Positions 1 through 10,764 of a stretch of 64,000 nucleotides of DNA are shown here, in pieces; the stretch's first letter is position 1; each line of letters starts with the position of its first letter. Below the pieces are notes generated by a model. That model made no database searches and was not told the origin of the DNA. It saw nothing but the letters and a program-made list of their open reading frames with translations. Both the position numbers and the translations under genes were made by a program. Source of the DNA: Neokomagataea thailandica NBRC 106555 (GTDB taxonomy: Bacteria; Pseudomonadota; Alphaproteobacteria; Acetobacterales; Acetobacteraceae); NCBI RefSeq assembly GCF_001598495.1, contig NZ_BCZB01000016.1, positions 1-64,000 on the forward strand. Reading direction: 5' to 3'.

Positions 1-423
1 TTTGCAGCAGATTGCCAACTGATTATACATGGAGCACGTCAGTTAGCCGATCTAGCCGAGCAGGCATTTCTAGGAAAAGAATTGCCCCCGGAGGCTTTAG
101 AGGCAGAGATCACTGCACTTTTGAGCCAGCCGGGTGGAGAGCGCATTGATACTATTGGTTTAGGCTGTACCCATTACACGTTCTTGCTGCCGGCATTAAC
201 ATCATACGCACCGCCTGAGATGATATGGCTGGACCCAGCGCCTGCTGTAGCGCGCCATGCCTTAACGATTTTAGAAACAGCTCCCCAGCAAGAACGCATC
301 AAATGCCCCGCAGCAACTTTATATTTGACAGCGCCCCCACACGGTGGAGACGATTTCCGTCATGCCATAAAAGGATTGCAGTTTGAGGCGTGGGATCTGT
401 TTATAGACCCCCTGTCACTCTGA
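1..423 (+). CDS. murI: Glutamate racemase, C-terminal part (5' end outside window)
   Basis: The frame is open from the first base, so the gene starts before the window and only the last 140 codons are visible. The motif GLGCTHYTFLLPAL contains the second catalytic cysteine of the Asp/Glu racemase family (usual form GCTHYPLL). The family makes D-glutamate from L-glutamate in the cytoplasm for peptidoglycan. The TTG near position 82 is internal and not a start. The stop lies one base before the convergent serB stop, with no terminator between them. Family assignment is firm. Confidence 0.9.
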   Translation, partial: FAADCQLIIHGARQLADLAEQAFLGKELPPEALEAEITALLSQPGGERIDTIGLGCTHYTFLLPALTSYAPPEMIWLDPAPAVARHALTILETAPQQERIKCPAATLYLTAPPHGGDDFRHAIKGLQFEAWDLFIDPLSL

Positions 424-424
424 C

Positions 425-1309
425 CTAGTCCGTAACAAAGTCTAACGCGCGGTAACCTTGAGCAAACAGATGGGCCCGTAGTGATGCAAAGTTAACCTGC
501 GCATCTGTTACTTTGCGTACATTAGGCTTCGCGTGAAAAGCGAGGCCAAGCCCAGCTTCCGTCAACATCGGAATATCATTTGCGCCGTCACCTGTTGTAA
601 TACACGCTTTAAGCTGTACGCCACGCTCAGCCGCAAGACGGTGCAAGTGATCAAGCTTAGCGTCCGGCCCCAGAATCGGCCCAGCAAGACGGCCTGTTAA
701 TACATCACCTTCAAGGCCAAGAGCGTTTCCATAATGCTCATCAAAGCCGCATAGAGCCGCCACGCGCTGTGTGAACCATGTAAAGCCACCAGAGACGAGG
801 GCCGTCCGTGCACGATGGGCGCGCATCGTCATGACCAACTCGCGCGCACCTTCCGTCAAATGAGTCGCGCTCCATACCTCTTCAAGCACGCTGGCTGGGT
901 GGTTTTCTAAGAGGGCAACGCGCTGCTCAAGGGCTGTATCAAAATCCAACTCCCCATTCATAGAGGCACGGGTGATGGCGGCAACATCCTCTCCAACGCC
1001 AAGAATATTCGCCATTTCATCAAGCGTTTCGCTCGTGACGATGGTGCTGTCCATGTCGGCCACGAGAACGGCTTTGCGGCGGCCGCGTGTTTTGATGAGG
1101 AGAGCGTCGGTTTTGTATGGCGCGAGTGTTGCGCGAATGGTGGCGGCATTTGCAACGGTTGGAGGGCAGGGAATATCAACAGCCTCTCCCGGTGATAGGG
1201 TAATGGGCTTTTCGCCGCGTACGAGAGTGCGCGCAATGTCGATGGCCTCTGGGGCAAGCGGACCATTGCGGCGGTCTGCAACGAGGGTCAAGACATAGGG
1301 GAGAGACAT
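425..1309 (-). CDS. serB: Phosphoserine phosphatase
   Basis: 294 residues. It is a HAD-family phosphatase that releases serine from O-phosphoserine, the last step of serine synthesis. All HAD motifs are visible: DMDSTIV with nucleophile D85 and acid/base D87, the SGG loop near S173, a lysine in GPDAK near residue 218, and GDGANDIPML with D241 and D245. The first 80 residues form the N-terminal regulatory-like region usual in long proteobacterial SerB. It is transcribed divergently from miaA with a short shared upstream region, a typical alphaproteobacterial arrangement. Confidence 0.95.
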   Translation of the reverse strand: MSLPYVLTLVADRRNGPLAPEAIDIARTLVRGEKPITLSPGEAVDIPCPPTVANAATIRATLAPYKTDALLIKTRGRRKAVLVADMDSTIVTSETLDEMANILGVGEDVAAITRASMNGELDFDTALEQRVALLENHPASVLEEVWSATHLTEGARELVMTMRAHRARTALVSGGFTWFTQRVAALCGFDEHYGNALGLEGDVLTGRLAGPILGPDAKLDHLHRLAAERGVQLKACITTGDGANDIPMLTEAGLGLAFHAKPNVRKVTDAQVNFASLRAHLFAQGYRALDFVTD

Positions 1310-1372
1310 GATTAAGCCTTTAGCGGTTGAACACTCTCGCCTGTGGGGCGGTGCATGTGGCAGGAAGAGGGT

Positions 1373-2356
1373 ATGAACGCCTCAAGAATTGCAATTATTG
1401 TGGCCGGGCCAACCTGTTCCGGCAAGTCAGCTCTCGCAATGGATATTGCACGGCACCAGAATGGCGTCGTGATTAATGCGGATTCGATGCAAGTCTATCG
1501 AGATCTGCATATTCTCACCGCCCGCCCCTCGGTAGAGGATGAAGCACGCGTTCCGCACCGTTTATATGGTGTTTTAGATGCTGCGTCTCCCGGGAGTGTC
1601 GCATGGTGGCGTGAGCAGGCTTTAGCCGCCATGGAGGCATGCTGGGCAGAGGAGCATATGCCGATTTTGTGTGGCGGCACAGGGATGTACCTAAGAGCCC
1701 TTGTGGAGGGGTTAGTTGAAGTTCCTGATCCCGGGGAGAGTGCCCGGAATGAAGCACGGTATTTGGTTGAGGAGATCGGTCCAGCAGCTTTGCATGCCCG
1801 TTTGGCAGAGGTAGACCCCCATACGGCAGAAACCCTGCGCCCAAATGATGCACAGCGTATTGCGCGGGCTTGGGAAGTCTGGCGCGGGACAGGGCGCGGA
1901 TTGGTCGCATGGCGTGCCGAGCCGGGTTTGCCGCCAGCACCGTGCCGTTTTGTGTCTGTACGGTTGGACCCACCTCGCCCGGAGCTGAGGGCCTCAATTA
2001 AAGTCCGTTTTGATCAGATGCTGGCGGCGGGGGGGCTTGATGAAGTGGCCGCATTAGTAGAGCGTGGGTTGGATACCGCTTTGCCAGCGATGCGCGCTCA
2101 TGGTGTTCCAGAGTTATCGGCCGTTTTACGCCAAGAGCTTTCTTTGGCTGAAGCTGCTGAAGCGGCAGTGTTAGCGACAGGGCGTTACACGCGCCGACAG
2201 GCAACATGGTTTCGCCATCATGATCTGGGCCAAAAAGAAGATTCTATGGTTTTATTGCTCAGATACCCGCCAAATGAGCAAGATTCGGAAAAATATAAAG
2301 AAAAAATACAGAATTTTATATCAAATCGCGTTGACCTTCAGAGCATAGCATCCTAA
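1373..2356 (+). CDS. miaA: tRNA dimethylallyltransferase
   Basis: 327 residues from the ATG at 1373, chosen because AGGAAGAGG lies just upstream; an in-frame GTG at 1343 would add ten residues without a ribosome site. It adds the dimethylallyl group to A37 of tRNAs that read UNN codons. The P-loop GPTCSGKS is at residues 12-19, followed by NADSMQVY and the RRQATWFRHH segment that contacts tRNA. It lies 34 bp before ilvB, so it may be cotranscribed with the branched-chain amino acid genes. The last 40 residues are richer in A/T codons than the rest. Confidence 0.95.
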   Translation: MNASRIAIIVAGPTCSGKSALAMDIARHQNGVVINADSMQVYRDLHILTARPSVEDEARVPHRLYGVLDAASPGSVAWWREQALAAMEACWAEEHMPILCGGTGMYLRALVEGLVEVPDPGESARNEARYLVEEIGPAALHARLAEVDPHTAETLRPNDAQRIARAWEVWRGTGRGLVAWRAEPGLPPAPCRFVSVRLDPPRPELRASIKVRFDQMLAAGGLDEVAALVERGLDTALPAMRAHGVPELSAVLRQELSLAEAAEAAVLATGRYTRRQATWFRHHDLGQKEDSMVLLLRYPPNEQDSEKYKEKIQNFISNRVDLQSIAS

Positions 2357-2390
2357 ACCCGGCACTCTAAACGCCATTGGGAGGATAGTG

Positions 2391-4213
2391 GTGACGGATC
2401 TTGCGGCGCCCAAAGCCGATGAACACACAAAAGAACTGAACACGGAAACGCTGAATGGCGCAGAAGTCCTTCTGCGCGTTCTCAGTGAACTCGGTGTGGA
2501 AGTCGTGTTCGGATACCCGGGTGGAGCAGTGCTGCCTATTTATGATGCACTGTTCAAGCAAGATCATATTCGTCATATCCTTGTGCGCCATGAGCAGGCC
2601 GCCGTGCACGCAGCAGAGGCTTATGCGCGCTCTACGGGGAAAACGGGCGTTGTGTTGGTGACGTCTGGTCCCGGTGCGACCAATGCGGTGACAGGCTTGG
2701 TTGACGCCCTGATGGATTCCATACCGCTCGTATGTTTGAGTGGTCAGGTCCCAACGAAGCTGATTGGCAATGATGCGTTCCAAGAAGCGGACACCACGGG
2801 CATTACACGCCCGGCAACGAAGCATAACTACTTGGTACGTACACCCGAAACACTCGCGCCGACGGTGCGGGAAGCCTTCGCGGTGGCACAGGGCGGTCGC
2901 CCCGGGCCTGTGTTAATTGATCTGCCAAAAGACATTACCGTTGGTAAAGCCCCACTGGCACCAGCAATGCCAACGCCTGCGATGAAGCGTTTGCAGAAAG
3001 TGGCAGCGCAAAATCGTCCAACACAGGATGCGATTGCCCGTACGCTTGAGGCGATGAAAACTGCGAAAAAACCGCTGTTTTATACGGGTGGTGGAATCAT
3101 TAATTCGGGCCCACATGCGGCAGAATTGTTGCGTACCTTAGCACGGAAAACGGGTTTCCCTGTAACATCAACCTTGATGGGGCTGGGGGCTTTTCCGTCA
3201 CCTGATCCGCAATTCTTGGGCATGCTGGGCATGCATGGTGCTGTAGAAGCCAATATGGCAACACATGGCTGTGATTTGTTGATCGCACTGGGTGTACGCT
3301 TTGATGACCGTGTGACGGGCCGCGTAGATGCGTTCTCACCAAACTCTTTCAAGGTTCATGCGGATATTGACCCGAGCCAGATTGATAAAATCATTCCGGT
3401 GGATATCCGTTTGGAAGGCGATGTTGGTGAAACATTGGAAGCCCTGCTGGCAGGCTGGGGTGAGACAGAAACTCCTGACCTGACGCCATGGTGGAACCAA
3501 ATTGCGTCATGGCGCAGCGTGGACGGTTTTGGCTTTACGCAAGATATGGCGCCTGAAGCGGTGATCCGTCCGCAATATGCCATTCAGCGTTTGTACGAGT
3601 TGGTGAAGGAAAGCGGTCGTGACACATTTGTCTCCACGGAAGTGGGCCAGCATCAAATGTGGGCGGCACAGCATTTCCAGTTTGATAAGCCGAACCGCTG
3701 GCTGACATCTGGTGGCTTGGGTACGATGGGTTATGGTTTGCCTGCAGCCGTCGGTGCTCAGGTTGCTCACCCGGATGCTTTGGTCATTGATATTGCCGGG
3801 GAAGCATCCACTCTGATGAACATTCAGGAGTTAGGGACCATCGCGCAGTATCGTCTGCCGGTAAAAATCTTCATTCTGAATAATCGCTACATGGGTATGG
3901 TGCGTCAGTGGCAGGAACTGCTGCATGGGTCGCGCTATTCGCAATCCTATAGCGAAGCATTGCCTGATTTTGTGAAATTAGCTGAATCGTTTCATGGAAC
4001 GGGTATGCGGGCCACGAATGTCGGTGAGCTGGACAAGGTGATCCGTGACATGCTGGCGCATGACGGCCCCGTGATTGCGGATATCTGCGTGGCCGAAGGG
4101 GAGAATTGTTATCCAATGATCCCATCGGGGGCGGCTCATAACCAGATGTTGCTCGGCCCAGATCAGGATTCTGCGGCCGCAGGTCTGACGGAAGAAGGGA
4201 TGATGTTGGTCTA

Positions 4214-4214
<1 letters not shown>
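2391..4214 (+). CDS. ilvB: Acetolactate synthase, large catalytic subunit
   Basis: About 607 residues. It condenses pyruvate to acetolactate, or pyruvate with 2-oxobutyrate, in valine, leucine and isoleucine synthesis, using thiamine diphosphate. Tandem GTG codons stand at 2388 and 2391; the second sits six bases after GGAGG and is preferred. The N-terminal domain has the catalytic glutamate in RHEQAAVHAAEAYA (E68), followed by the central and C-terminal ThDP domains. The metal/ThDP motif reads GEAS (E471) where the family has GDG or GDA. The ilvH start overlaps the stop (TAATG), so the subunits are translationally coupled. Confidence 0.96.
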
Positions 4215-5790
<1,576 letters not shown>

Positions 5791-5831
5791 GACGAAGTAT
5801 TACAATTCTGGGGTGGTTCGCTGACAGGTTT

Positions 5832-5950
5832 TTGACAATTCACGAATCATCTCAGAAAAACCTTGCATCCAGGTGGGGAGGCGCTGTATCCAGCCCTCAC
5901 CTGGCCCAAGGGGGCGATGACGCCCAACAGGCCGTCTACTGGTTTGGGGG
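5832..5950 (+). promoter_or_regulatory. Structured 5' leader before speD
   Basis: A TTGACA -35-like hexamer is at 5832-5837, without a clear -10. A hairpin then spans 5869-5904: outer stem CCAGGTG/CACCTGG, a GGG bulge, then AGG/CCT and GCTG/CAGC closing a TATC loop. A second perfect hairpin, GGGCG-ATGA-CGCCC, is at 5912-5925, and the G-rich ribosome site is at 5946-5950. There is no U-run, so it is not a simple terminator of ilvC. The position before S-adenosylmethionine decarboxylase suggests an RNA that senses polyamine or SAM; that is inference. Confidence 0.5.
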
Positions 5951-5956
5951 TACGTG

Positions 5957-6433
5957 ATGAACGCACTTGCTCAACTGGGGATGGTATCGGAACACCCGAG
6001 AGATATCCAGAACAGCGAAGCTCACTCTGTTGAAGAGGAGCGCAAGGACTATTTTATCGAGCGTGACGGCGAACGTTTCGCAGGAAATCACATCTTGGTC
6101 GACTTCTGGGACGCGAGCAATCTCGACGATCCGAAGCGCATTGATGAGACTCTGTGTGAAGGTGCGATCGCCGCCGGTGCAACGATTTTGCACAGCCACT
6201 TCCATCACTTCACGCCGAATGGTGGTGTGTCGGGTGTTGTCGTTCTGGCCGAGAGTCACATTTCCATCCACACATGGCCAGAGCGTAATTTCGCGGCTGT
6301 GGATGTGTTCATGTGTGGTGATTGTGACCCGAATCTGACGATTCCTGTCATGCAGCGCTTGTTCCAAGCTGGCCGCGTTGAGGTTGACGCCGTACGCCGT
6401 GGCCGCGTGCAGGGACGTGCAAAAACGGCTTAA
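5957..6433 (+). CDS. speD: S-adenosylmethionine decarboxylase proenzyme
   Basis: 158 residues from the ATG at 5957, which is six bases after GGGGG; an adjacent GTG at 5954 is also in frame. The product makes decarboxylated SAM, the aminopropyl donor for spermidine. The self-cleavage site is visible as LAESHISIHTWPE, where the serine after E becomes the pyruvoyl cofactor, and the FMCGDC segment with its catalytic cysteine follows. The N-terminus is about 25 residues longer than minimal prokaryotic SpeD. A terminator separates it from speE. Confidence 0.94.
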   Translation: MNALAQLGMVSEHPRDIQNSEAHSVEEERKDYFIERDGERFAGNHILVDFWDASNLDDPKRIDETLCEGAIAAGATILHSHFHHFTPNGGVSGVVVLAESHISIHTWPERNFAAVDVFMCGDCDPNLTIPVMQRLFQAGRVEVDAVRRGRVQGRAKTA

Positions 6434-6462
6434 GGGCCGGGCGAAGACTATCGCCAATAGAT

Positions 6463-6494
6463 AGCCGGGGTCTTTCATGGTCCCGGCTTTTTCT
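6463..6494 (+). terminator. Rho-independent terminator between speD and speE
   Basis: Stem AGCCGGG (6463-6469) pairs with CCCGGCT (6482-6488) around a 12-base loop and is followed by TTTTCTT. It would end or attenuate the speD transcript before speE. Confidence 0.8.
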
Positions 6495-6540
6495 TATTAA
6501 CGTCGCCTCAGAGCGCCTCGGATTATTCCGTAAGGAGACG

Positions 6541-7416
6541 ATGATCATGGCCGAAAACTGGCTGAACGAAACTCTGTACCCTGACTGGGGTCAACGTTTC
6601 CTCGTGACCCGTGAACTGGCACGTGTGAAGTCTGACTTTCAGGACATTGTTGTTTTTGAAAGCAGCAGCCATGGCCGCGTTTTGGTTCTGGATGGTGTGA
6701 TCCAGATCACTGAACGTGATGAATTTGTGTATCAGGAAATGCTCGCTCATGTGCCGTTGATGGCGCACCCATGTGCGAAACGCGTTCTGATCATTGGCGC
6801 GGGTGACGGTGGTGTTCTGCGACGCGTGTTGCAGCATGACACGGTTGAAAAAGCGGTCATGGTGGAAATTGATGGTGCAGTAATCGAACTGTCCAAAGAG
6901 CACCTGCCAAATATCGCTGGCGATGCATGGAATGACCCACGTGCAGATGTGATCGTCGGTGATGGAATCGATTATGTCGCAAAAGCGGCGGATGGCTCCT
7001 TTGATGCGATTATCGTTGATAGCACTGACCCGATTGGCGTTGGCGAAGTTCTTTTTACGGATGAGTTCTACAAGAACTGTGCCCGTATCCTGTCGGATGA
7101 AGGGATCATCGTGAACCAGTGTGGTGTTCCGTTTATGCAAGCTGATGAGTTGCATGACACCAGCGAACGTCGTGCAAAGTTCTTCCCGCATGTATCCGCG
7201 TATGTTGCGGCTGTACCGACCTATGTCGGTGGCTTCATGACCCTAGGTGTGGCTGCTAAGGGTCAATCCCCTAATACGCAGACCATTGAGCAAGTGCGGG
7301 CACGTGCGGAAGCGGCGAAAATTCTGGGTAAGACCCGTTATTGGACGCCAGAAATCCACGTTGGCGCGTTTAATTTGCCGCCTTATATTGCTGAGCATCT
7401 GCCTAAAAAGGGCTGA
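6541..7416 (+). CDS. speE: Spermidine synthase (polyamine aminopropyltransferase)
   Basis: 291 residues from the ATG at 6541; a second in-frame ATG at 6547 is better spaced from AGGAG (6533-6537) and may be the true start. It moves the aminopropyl group from decarboxylated SAM to putrescine. Visible are the tetramerisation N-terminus (WLNETLYPDWGQRF), the binding motif IGAGDGGVLRRVLQHD, and the active-site segment IIVDSTDPIGVGEVLF. The pairing with speD makes a short spermidine pathway. Confidence 0.95.
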   Translation: MIMAENWLNETLYPDWGQRFLVTRELARVKSDFQDIVVFESSSHGRVLVLDGVIQITERDEFVYQEMLAHVPLMAHPCAKRVLIIGAGDGGVLRRVLQHDTVEKAVMVEIDGAVIELSKEHLPNIAGDAWNDPRADVIVGDGIDYVAKAADGSFDAIIVDSTDPIGVGEVLFTDEFYKNCARILSDEGIIVNQCGVPFMQADELHDTSERRAKFFPHVSAYVAAVPTYVGGFMTLGVAAKGQSPNTQTIEQVRARAEAAKILGKTRYWTPEIHVGAFNLPPYIAEHLPKKG

Positions 7417-7439
7417 TATTAAAATATCATCCTTCATAG

Positions 7440-7473
7440 TATTCAAGAGTTCTTATAAAAAAACTCTTGAATA
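7440..7473 (+). terminator. Perfect 12-bp hairpin after speE
   Basis: TATTCAAGAGTT (7440-7451) is exactly repeated in inverted form at 7462-7473 around a 10-base loop, 24 bp after speE. What follows is A/T-rich but not a clean T-run. It is likely a terminator or 3' stabiliser of speE mRNA. The whole gap 7417-7599 is markedly A/T-rich and shows no gene. Confidence 0.5.
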
Positions 7474-7561
7474 CCTACAATTTATAATTTCATAATAAAA
7501 TATATCAAACAAATTATGTTTATAACAATCAATAAATACCACCGAGTTGTTTATATTTGTA

Positions 7562-7590
7562 TAGAAAATTTTGATCATACAAATTTTCTA
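7562..7590 (-). terminator. Perfect 10-bp hairpin after the CorA-like gene
   Basis: TAGAAAATTT (7562-7571) pairs with AAATTTTCTA (7581-7590) around a 9-base loop, just past the stop of the minus-strand transporter gene. A U-containing stem end and A/T-rich trailer fit a minus-strand terminator. Confidence 0.45.
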
Positions 7591-7599
7591 AATAATTCA

Positions 7600-8664
7600 T
7601 CACATTAAACGAATAGCCTTAAGAAATAAAAATGTTACGGCCATGGCCGAAAAACATACTGCACCCGCTTCAACAGTTCCCCATGCACCTTGTGCAAGAA
7701 ACATTCCCCCAGTGTTCATGCCAAAGAACCCTGTCACAAAAGTTGCGGGGAGCATCAATGTTGTACCGACAGAAACGATATACAGACGCCGGTTCGTTTC
7801 TTCAGCTTGGCTTGATCCTAGCTCATCTTGCAAAGAGCGCGCACGATCTTGCAGAGCAATAAGGTCATCCAAAGCCGCGTGAACTTGGCGTTCAGCCCGG
7901 TCACGCAGCGTATCTTCCGCCCATTCTGGCAGATCTAAATCTTCATCTCGTAAAACACGGTCAATCGGCGTTACGACGCGGCGTAGTTCCGTCGCACGAC
8001 GGCGTACTTTACCAACAATACCACCCATGTGACCCAAATCAGCACGGTGCTCAATGGTGAGAAGAACATCTTCAGCACGGTCTAATTCATCATCTAGACG
8101 GCTAAGCTGCCGACGCACCGTACTGGTAAAGTCGCGCAAAGCACGGTCGATCATGCCTGTAGGGTTACGCGGAATTTGGTCTGCTTTCAAAGAACGGTAG
8201 GCTGCTCCAAGAACCGGAATGGGGTTACGCCGTGTCGTAATCAGCAAATCTGGGCTCGAAGCAAAGCGCCAAGCACAAATTTCACGATCTTCTTCTGACA
8301 AAGCATCGTCAAATGCAGGGAATGCTCCCCAGACAATGTCTTCATAAGCATCGAGCGTAATGCCATATTCTGTTTCAGCCAATGTCGTGCAGGCATCTTC
8401 GGGAAGGATCGGAAGATGGGCAATAAGTGAACGGGCTGAACTATGAACCGTATCAAAATGAAGCCAGTACCACCCTTCAGAGGATGGTTTGCGGTCTTCT
8501 TTAAGGAGGGCTTCCACCATATCAGAGGTGAGTGTGGAGACACCTTGCCCGGGAACCGCATGGATGGCCCATACCAGACCATTGGCAAAGGCCGGCGCGC
8601 CTTGATCTTGGTGTGCAGGATCAATCACCGTGAAGGGAAAGTTATAAGCTGGCTTTTCAGACAC
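7600..8664 (-). CDS. zntB: CorA/ZntB-family divalent metal transporter
   Basis: 354 residues. The family forms pentameric inner-membrane channels or transporters for Mg2+, Co2+ or Zn2+. The C-terminus has two membrane helices separated by the signature FFGMNTGG (GMN motif), after a long charged helical cytoplasmic domain rich in R, E and D. The N-terminal style (VNFP-like opening and WYWLHFDTVHSSARSLI) resembles ZntB more than CorA, so zinc export or uptake is possible. The start is GTG at 8664 with GGGGGGA upstream. ZntB against CorA cannot be settled by eye. Confidence 0.85.
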   Translation of the reverse strand: MSEKPAYNFPFTVIDPAHQDQGAPAFANGLVWAIHAVPGQGVSTLTSDMVEALLKEDRKPSSEGWYWLHFDTVHSSARSLIAHLPILPEDACTTLAETEYGITLDAYEDIVWGAFPAFDDALSEEDREICAWRFASSPDLLITTRRNPIPVLGAAYRSLKADQIPRNPTGMIDRALRDFTSTVRRQLSRLDDELDRAEDVLLTIEHRADLGHMGGIVGKVRRRATELRRVVTPIDRVLRDEDLDLPEWAEDTLRDRAERQVHAALDDLIALQDRARSLQDELGSSQAEETNRRLYIVSVGTTLMLPATFVTGFFGMNTGGMFLAQGAWGTVEAGAVCFSAMAVTFLFLKAIRLM

Positions 8665-8918
8665 GGCATCCCCCCAGTGATCAAAGGAGTAAGCGCTGCA
8701 TAGAGCGCTATGAAAACAAAGTCACGTTCATAAAGAACATTTGGTCGCTTGGTTCTGTCAGTTCATACAAAAACTGTAAAATGGTTTTATGCACGCTCTG
8801 CCCTACATCCATCATTTTATGGAGGATGTGAGGCTCAGTTTGAGAAGCAGCCCTTTGCGAATGGCGGGGTAATCTCTATACCTTTCCCCGTTATTCTCCC
8901 GCAGTAAGGGCATTACTC

Positions 8919-10214
8919 ATGACCGTTCAGGACTATAAAGTTCGCGATATCACCCTCGCAGACTGGGGCCGTAAAGAAATTTCCATCGCCGAAGGCGAAA
9001 TGCCGGGCCTGATGGCGCTCCGTGAAGAGTATGGCGATAGCCAACCTTTGAAAGGCGCGCGCATTGCAGGCTGTCTGCACATGACCATTCAAACGGCTGT
9101 TTTGATTGAAACGCTGGTCGCTTTGGGTGCAACAGTACGCTGGTCTTCATGCAACATCTTCTCCACGCAGGATCATGCGGCGGCAGCGATTGCGGCGGCC
9201 AACATTCCAGTATTCGCGTGGAAGGGGCTGTCCGAAGAAGAATTCTGGTGGTGCATTGAGCAAACCGTTCGCGGCCCAGATGGCTGGACGCCGAACATGA
9301 TTCTGGACGATGGCGGTGACCTGACCGTTCTGATGCATGATAAGTATGCAGATCTTCTGGAAGACGTTCGTGGCCTGTCCGAAGAAACCACAACGGGCGT
9401 GCATCGTCTGTGGGAAATGGCGCGTAAGGGTACGTTGAAGGTTCCGGCCATTAACGTGAATGACAGCGTTACGAAGTCCAAGTTCGACAACTTATACGGC
9501 TGCCGTGAGAGCCTTGTTGACGCCATTCGCCGTGGTACGGACGTGATGATGGCCGGTAAGGTTGCTGTTGTTGCGGGTTACGGTGACGTGGGTAAGGGCT
9601 CTGCTGCGTCTTTGCGCAATGCGGGTTGCCGCGTTCTGGTCACGGAAGTTGACCCGATCTGCGCACTTCAAGCCGCTATGGAAGGCTATGAAGTTGTCAC
9701 GATGGAAAATGCTGCACCGCGCGGTGATATTTTCGTGACCTGCACAGGCAACGTGGACCTGATCACAATCGAGCATATGCGCGCTATGCGTGACCGTGCG
9801 ATCGTGTGTAACATCGGTCACTTTGACAGCGAAATTCAGGTTGAAGCGCTGCGCAACTACCGTTGGAACAACATCAAGCCGCAAGTTGATGAGATTGAAC
9901 TGGCTGAAGGCCGCCGTATCATCCTTCTGTCCGAAGGCCGCTTGGTGAACCTTGGTAACGCAACGGGTCACCCATCTTTCGTGATGTCCGCATCCTTTAC
10001 GAACCAAACGCTGGCTCAAATTGAGCTGTGGAACGCAAAGCCGGGCCAGTATGAGCGTAAGGTTTACACGCTGCCAAAGGCACTGGACGAGAAAGTTGCA
10101 GCTCTGCACCTGGCTAAGGTTGGCGCTGAGCTCTCCAAAATGTCCCAGAAGCAGGCTGACTATATCGGCGTGCCAGTGAGTGGTCCGTTCAAGCACGAAG
10201 AATATCGCTACTAA
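8919..10214 (+). CDS. ahcY: Adenosylhomocysteinase
   Basis: 431 residues. It hydrolyses S-adenosylhomocysteine to adenosine and homocysteine in the methyl cycle. The NAD-binding segment [19 protein letters not shown], the catalytic [13 protein letters not shown] segment and the family C-terminus (EEYRY, usually DHYRY) are all visible. AAGGG lies eight bases before the ATG. The 254-bp upstream gap has small hairpins (for example ACATCC/GGATGT at 8805-8829), but I could not fit it to the SAH riboswitch. Confidence 0.97.
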   Translation: MTVQDYKVRDITLADWGRKEISIAEGEMPGLMALREEYGDSQPLKGARIAGCLHMTIQTAVLIETLVALGATVRWSSCNIFSTQDHAAAAIAAANIPVFAWKGLSEEEFWWCIEQTVRGPDGWTPNMILDDGGDLTVLMHDKYADLLEDVRGLSEETTTGVHRLWEMARKGTLKVPAINVNDSVTKSKFDNLYGCRESLVDAIRRGTDVMMAGKVAVVAGYGDVGKGSAASLRNAGCRVLVTEVDPICALQAAMEGYEVVTMENAAPRGDIFVTCTGNVDLITIEHMRAMRDRAIVCNIGHFDSEIQVEALRNYRWNNIKPQVDEIELAEGRRIILLSEGRLVNLGNATGHPSFVMSASFTNQTLAQIELWNAKPGQYERKVYTLPKALDEKVAALHLAKVGAELSKMSQKQADYIGVPVSGPFKHEEYRY

Positions 10215-10231
10215 TTGGAACAGTTACGACA

Positions 10232-10262
10232 AAAGCGCGTTTCGGATACGGACGCGCTTTTT
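10232..10262 (+). terminator. Terminator after ahcY
   Basis: AAAGCGCGT (10232-10240) pairs with ACGCGCTTT (10252-10260) around an 11-base loop and runs into TTT. A classic rho-independent terminator. Confidence 0.85.
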
Positions 10263-10295
10263 GCGCTTCGTTGTTACTGTTTAGGAGTGTGACCC

Positions 10296-10676
10296 ATGGG
10301 TCTTTTTAGCTCAATCATGTCCAAGATTTTCGGGCAAGCTGAAGCAGCAACGCCATCTGCGCCCGCAGATGCAGCACCTGCGGCTGCACCAGCGCCTGAT
10401 GCACCAGCAGCTCCTGCATCCGTTGATGTGAATGCTGTGCTTGCTGACTTGGCTTCTAAGGCTGGTCAACAACTGAATTATCAGACATCAATCGTTGATC
10501 TTCTAAAGCTTTTGGGTCTGGACAGCTCTCTGGACGCACGTAAGCAACTGGCTGGTGAATTGCATTATTCTGGCAGCACAGATGACACGGCTACAATGAA
10601 CGTTTGGCTCATTAAGCAAGTTTATGCTGAGCTAGCCAAGAATGGTGGTAAGGTTCCAGAAGGCTGGGCGCACTAA
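10296..10676 (+). CDS. DUF3597 domain protein
   Basis: 126 residues with no known function. The N-terminus MGLFSSIMSKIFG is amphipathic and is followed by an Ala/Pro linker (residues about 15-45). The C-terminal 80 residues form the DUF3597 domain, recognisable by the TSIVDLLKLLGLDSSLDARKQLA segment and a final GGKVPEGWAH. Pro/Ala-rich linkers usually tether a domain to a surface or partner. It is a single gene bounded by terminators on both sides, with its own ribosome site (TAGGAGTG) before the ATG. Confidence 0.85.
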   Translation: MGLFSSIMSKIFGQAEAATPSAPADAAPAAAPAPDAPAAPASVDVNAVLADLASKAGQQLNYQTSIVDLLKLLGLDSSLDARKQLAGELHYSGSTDDTATMNVWLIKQVYAELAKNGGKVPEGWAH

Positions 10677-10700
10677 TTTATTAGGGTCCCTTTCTGTAAG

Positions 10701-10729
10701 AGGGTTGGGCAATATCCCAGCCCTTTTTT
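10701..10729 (+). terminator. Terminator after the DUF3597 gene
   Basis: AGGGTTGGG (10701-10709) pairs with CCCAGCCCT (10716-10724), with one G-T pair, and is followed by six T. Confidence 0.85.
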
Positions 10730-10764
10730 GTGCCTTATGTATAATAAAAGTAACCGAAATCGCC

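Noticed and set aside
8665-8918. SAH riboswitch before ahcY
   Set aside because: Words such as AGCGCTGCA (near 8690) and GAGGCTC (near 8830) resemble parts of the consensus, but they are too far apart and the conserved pseudoknot pairing could not be built.
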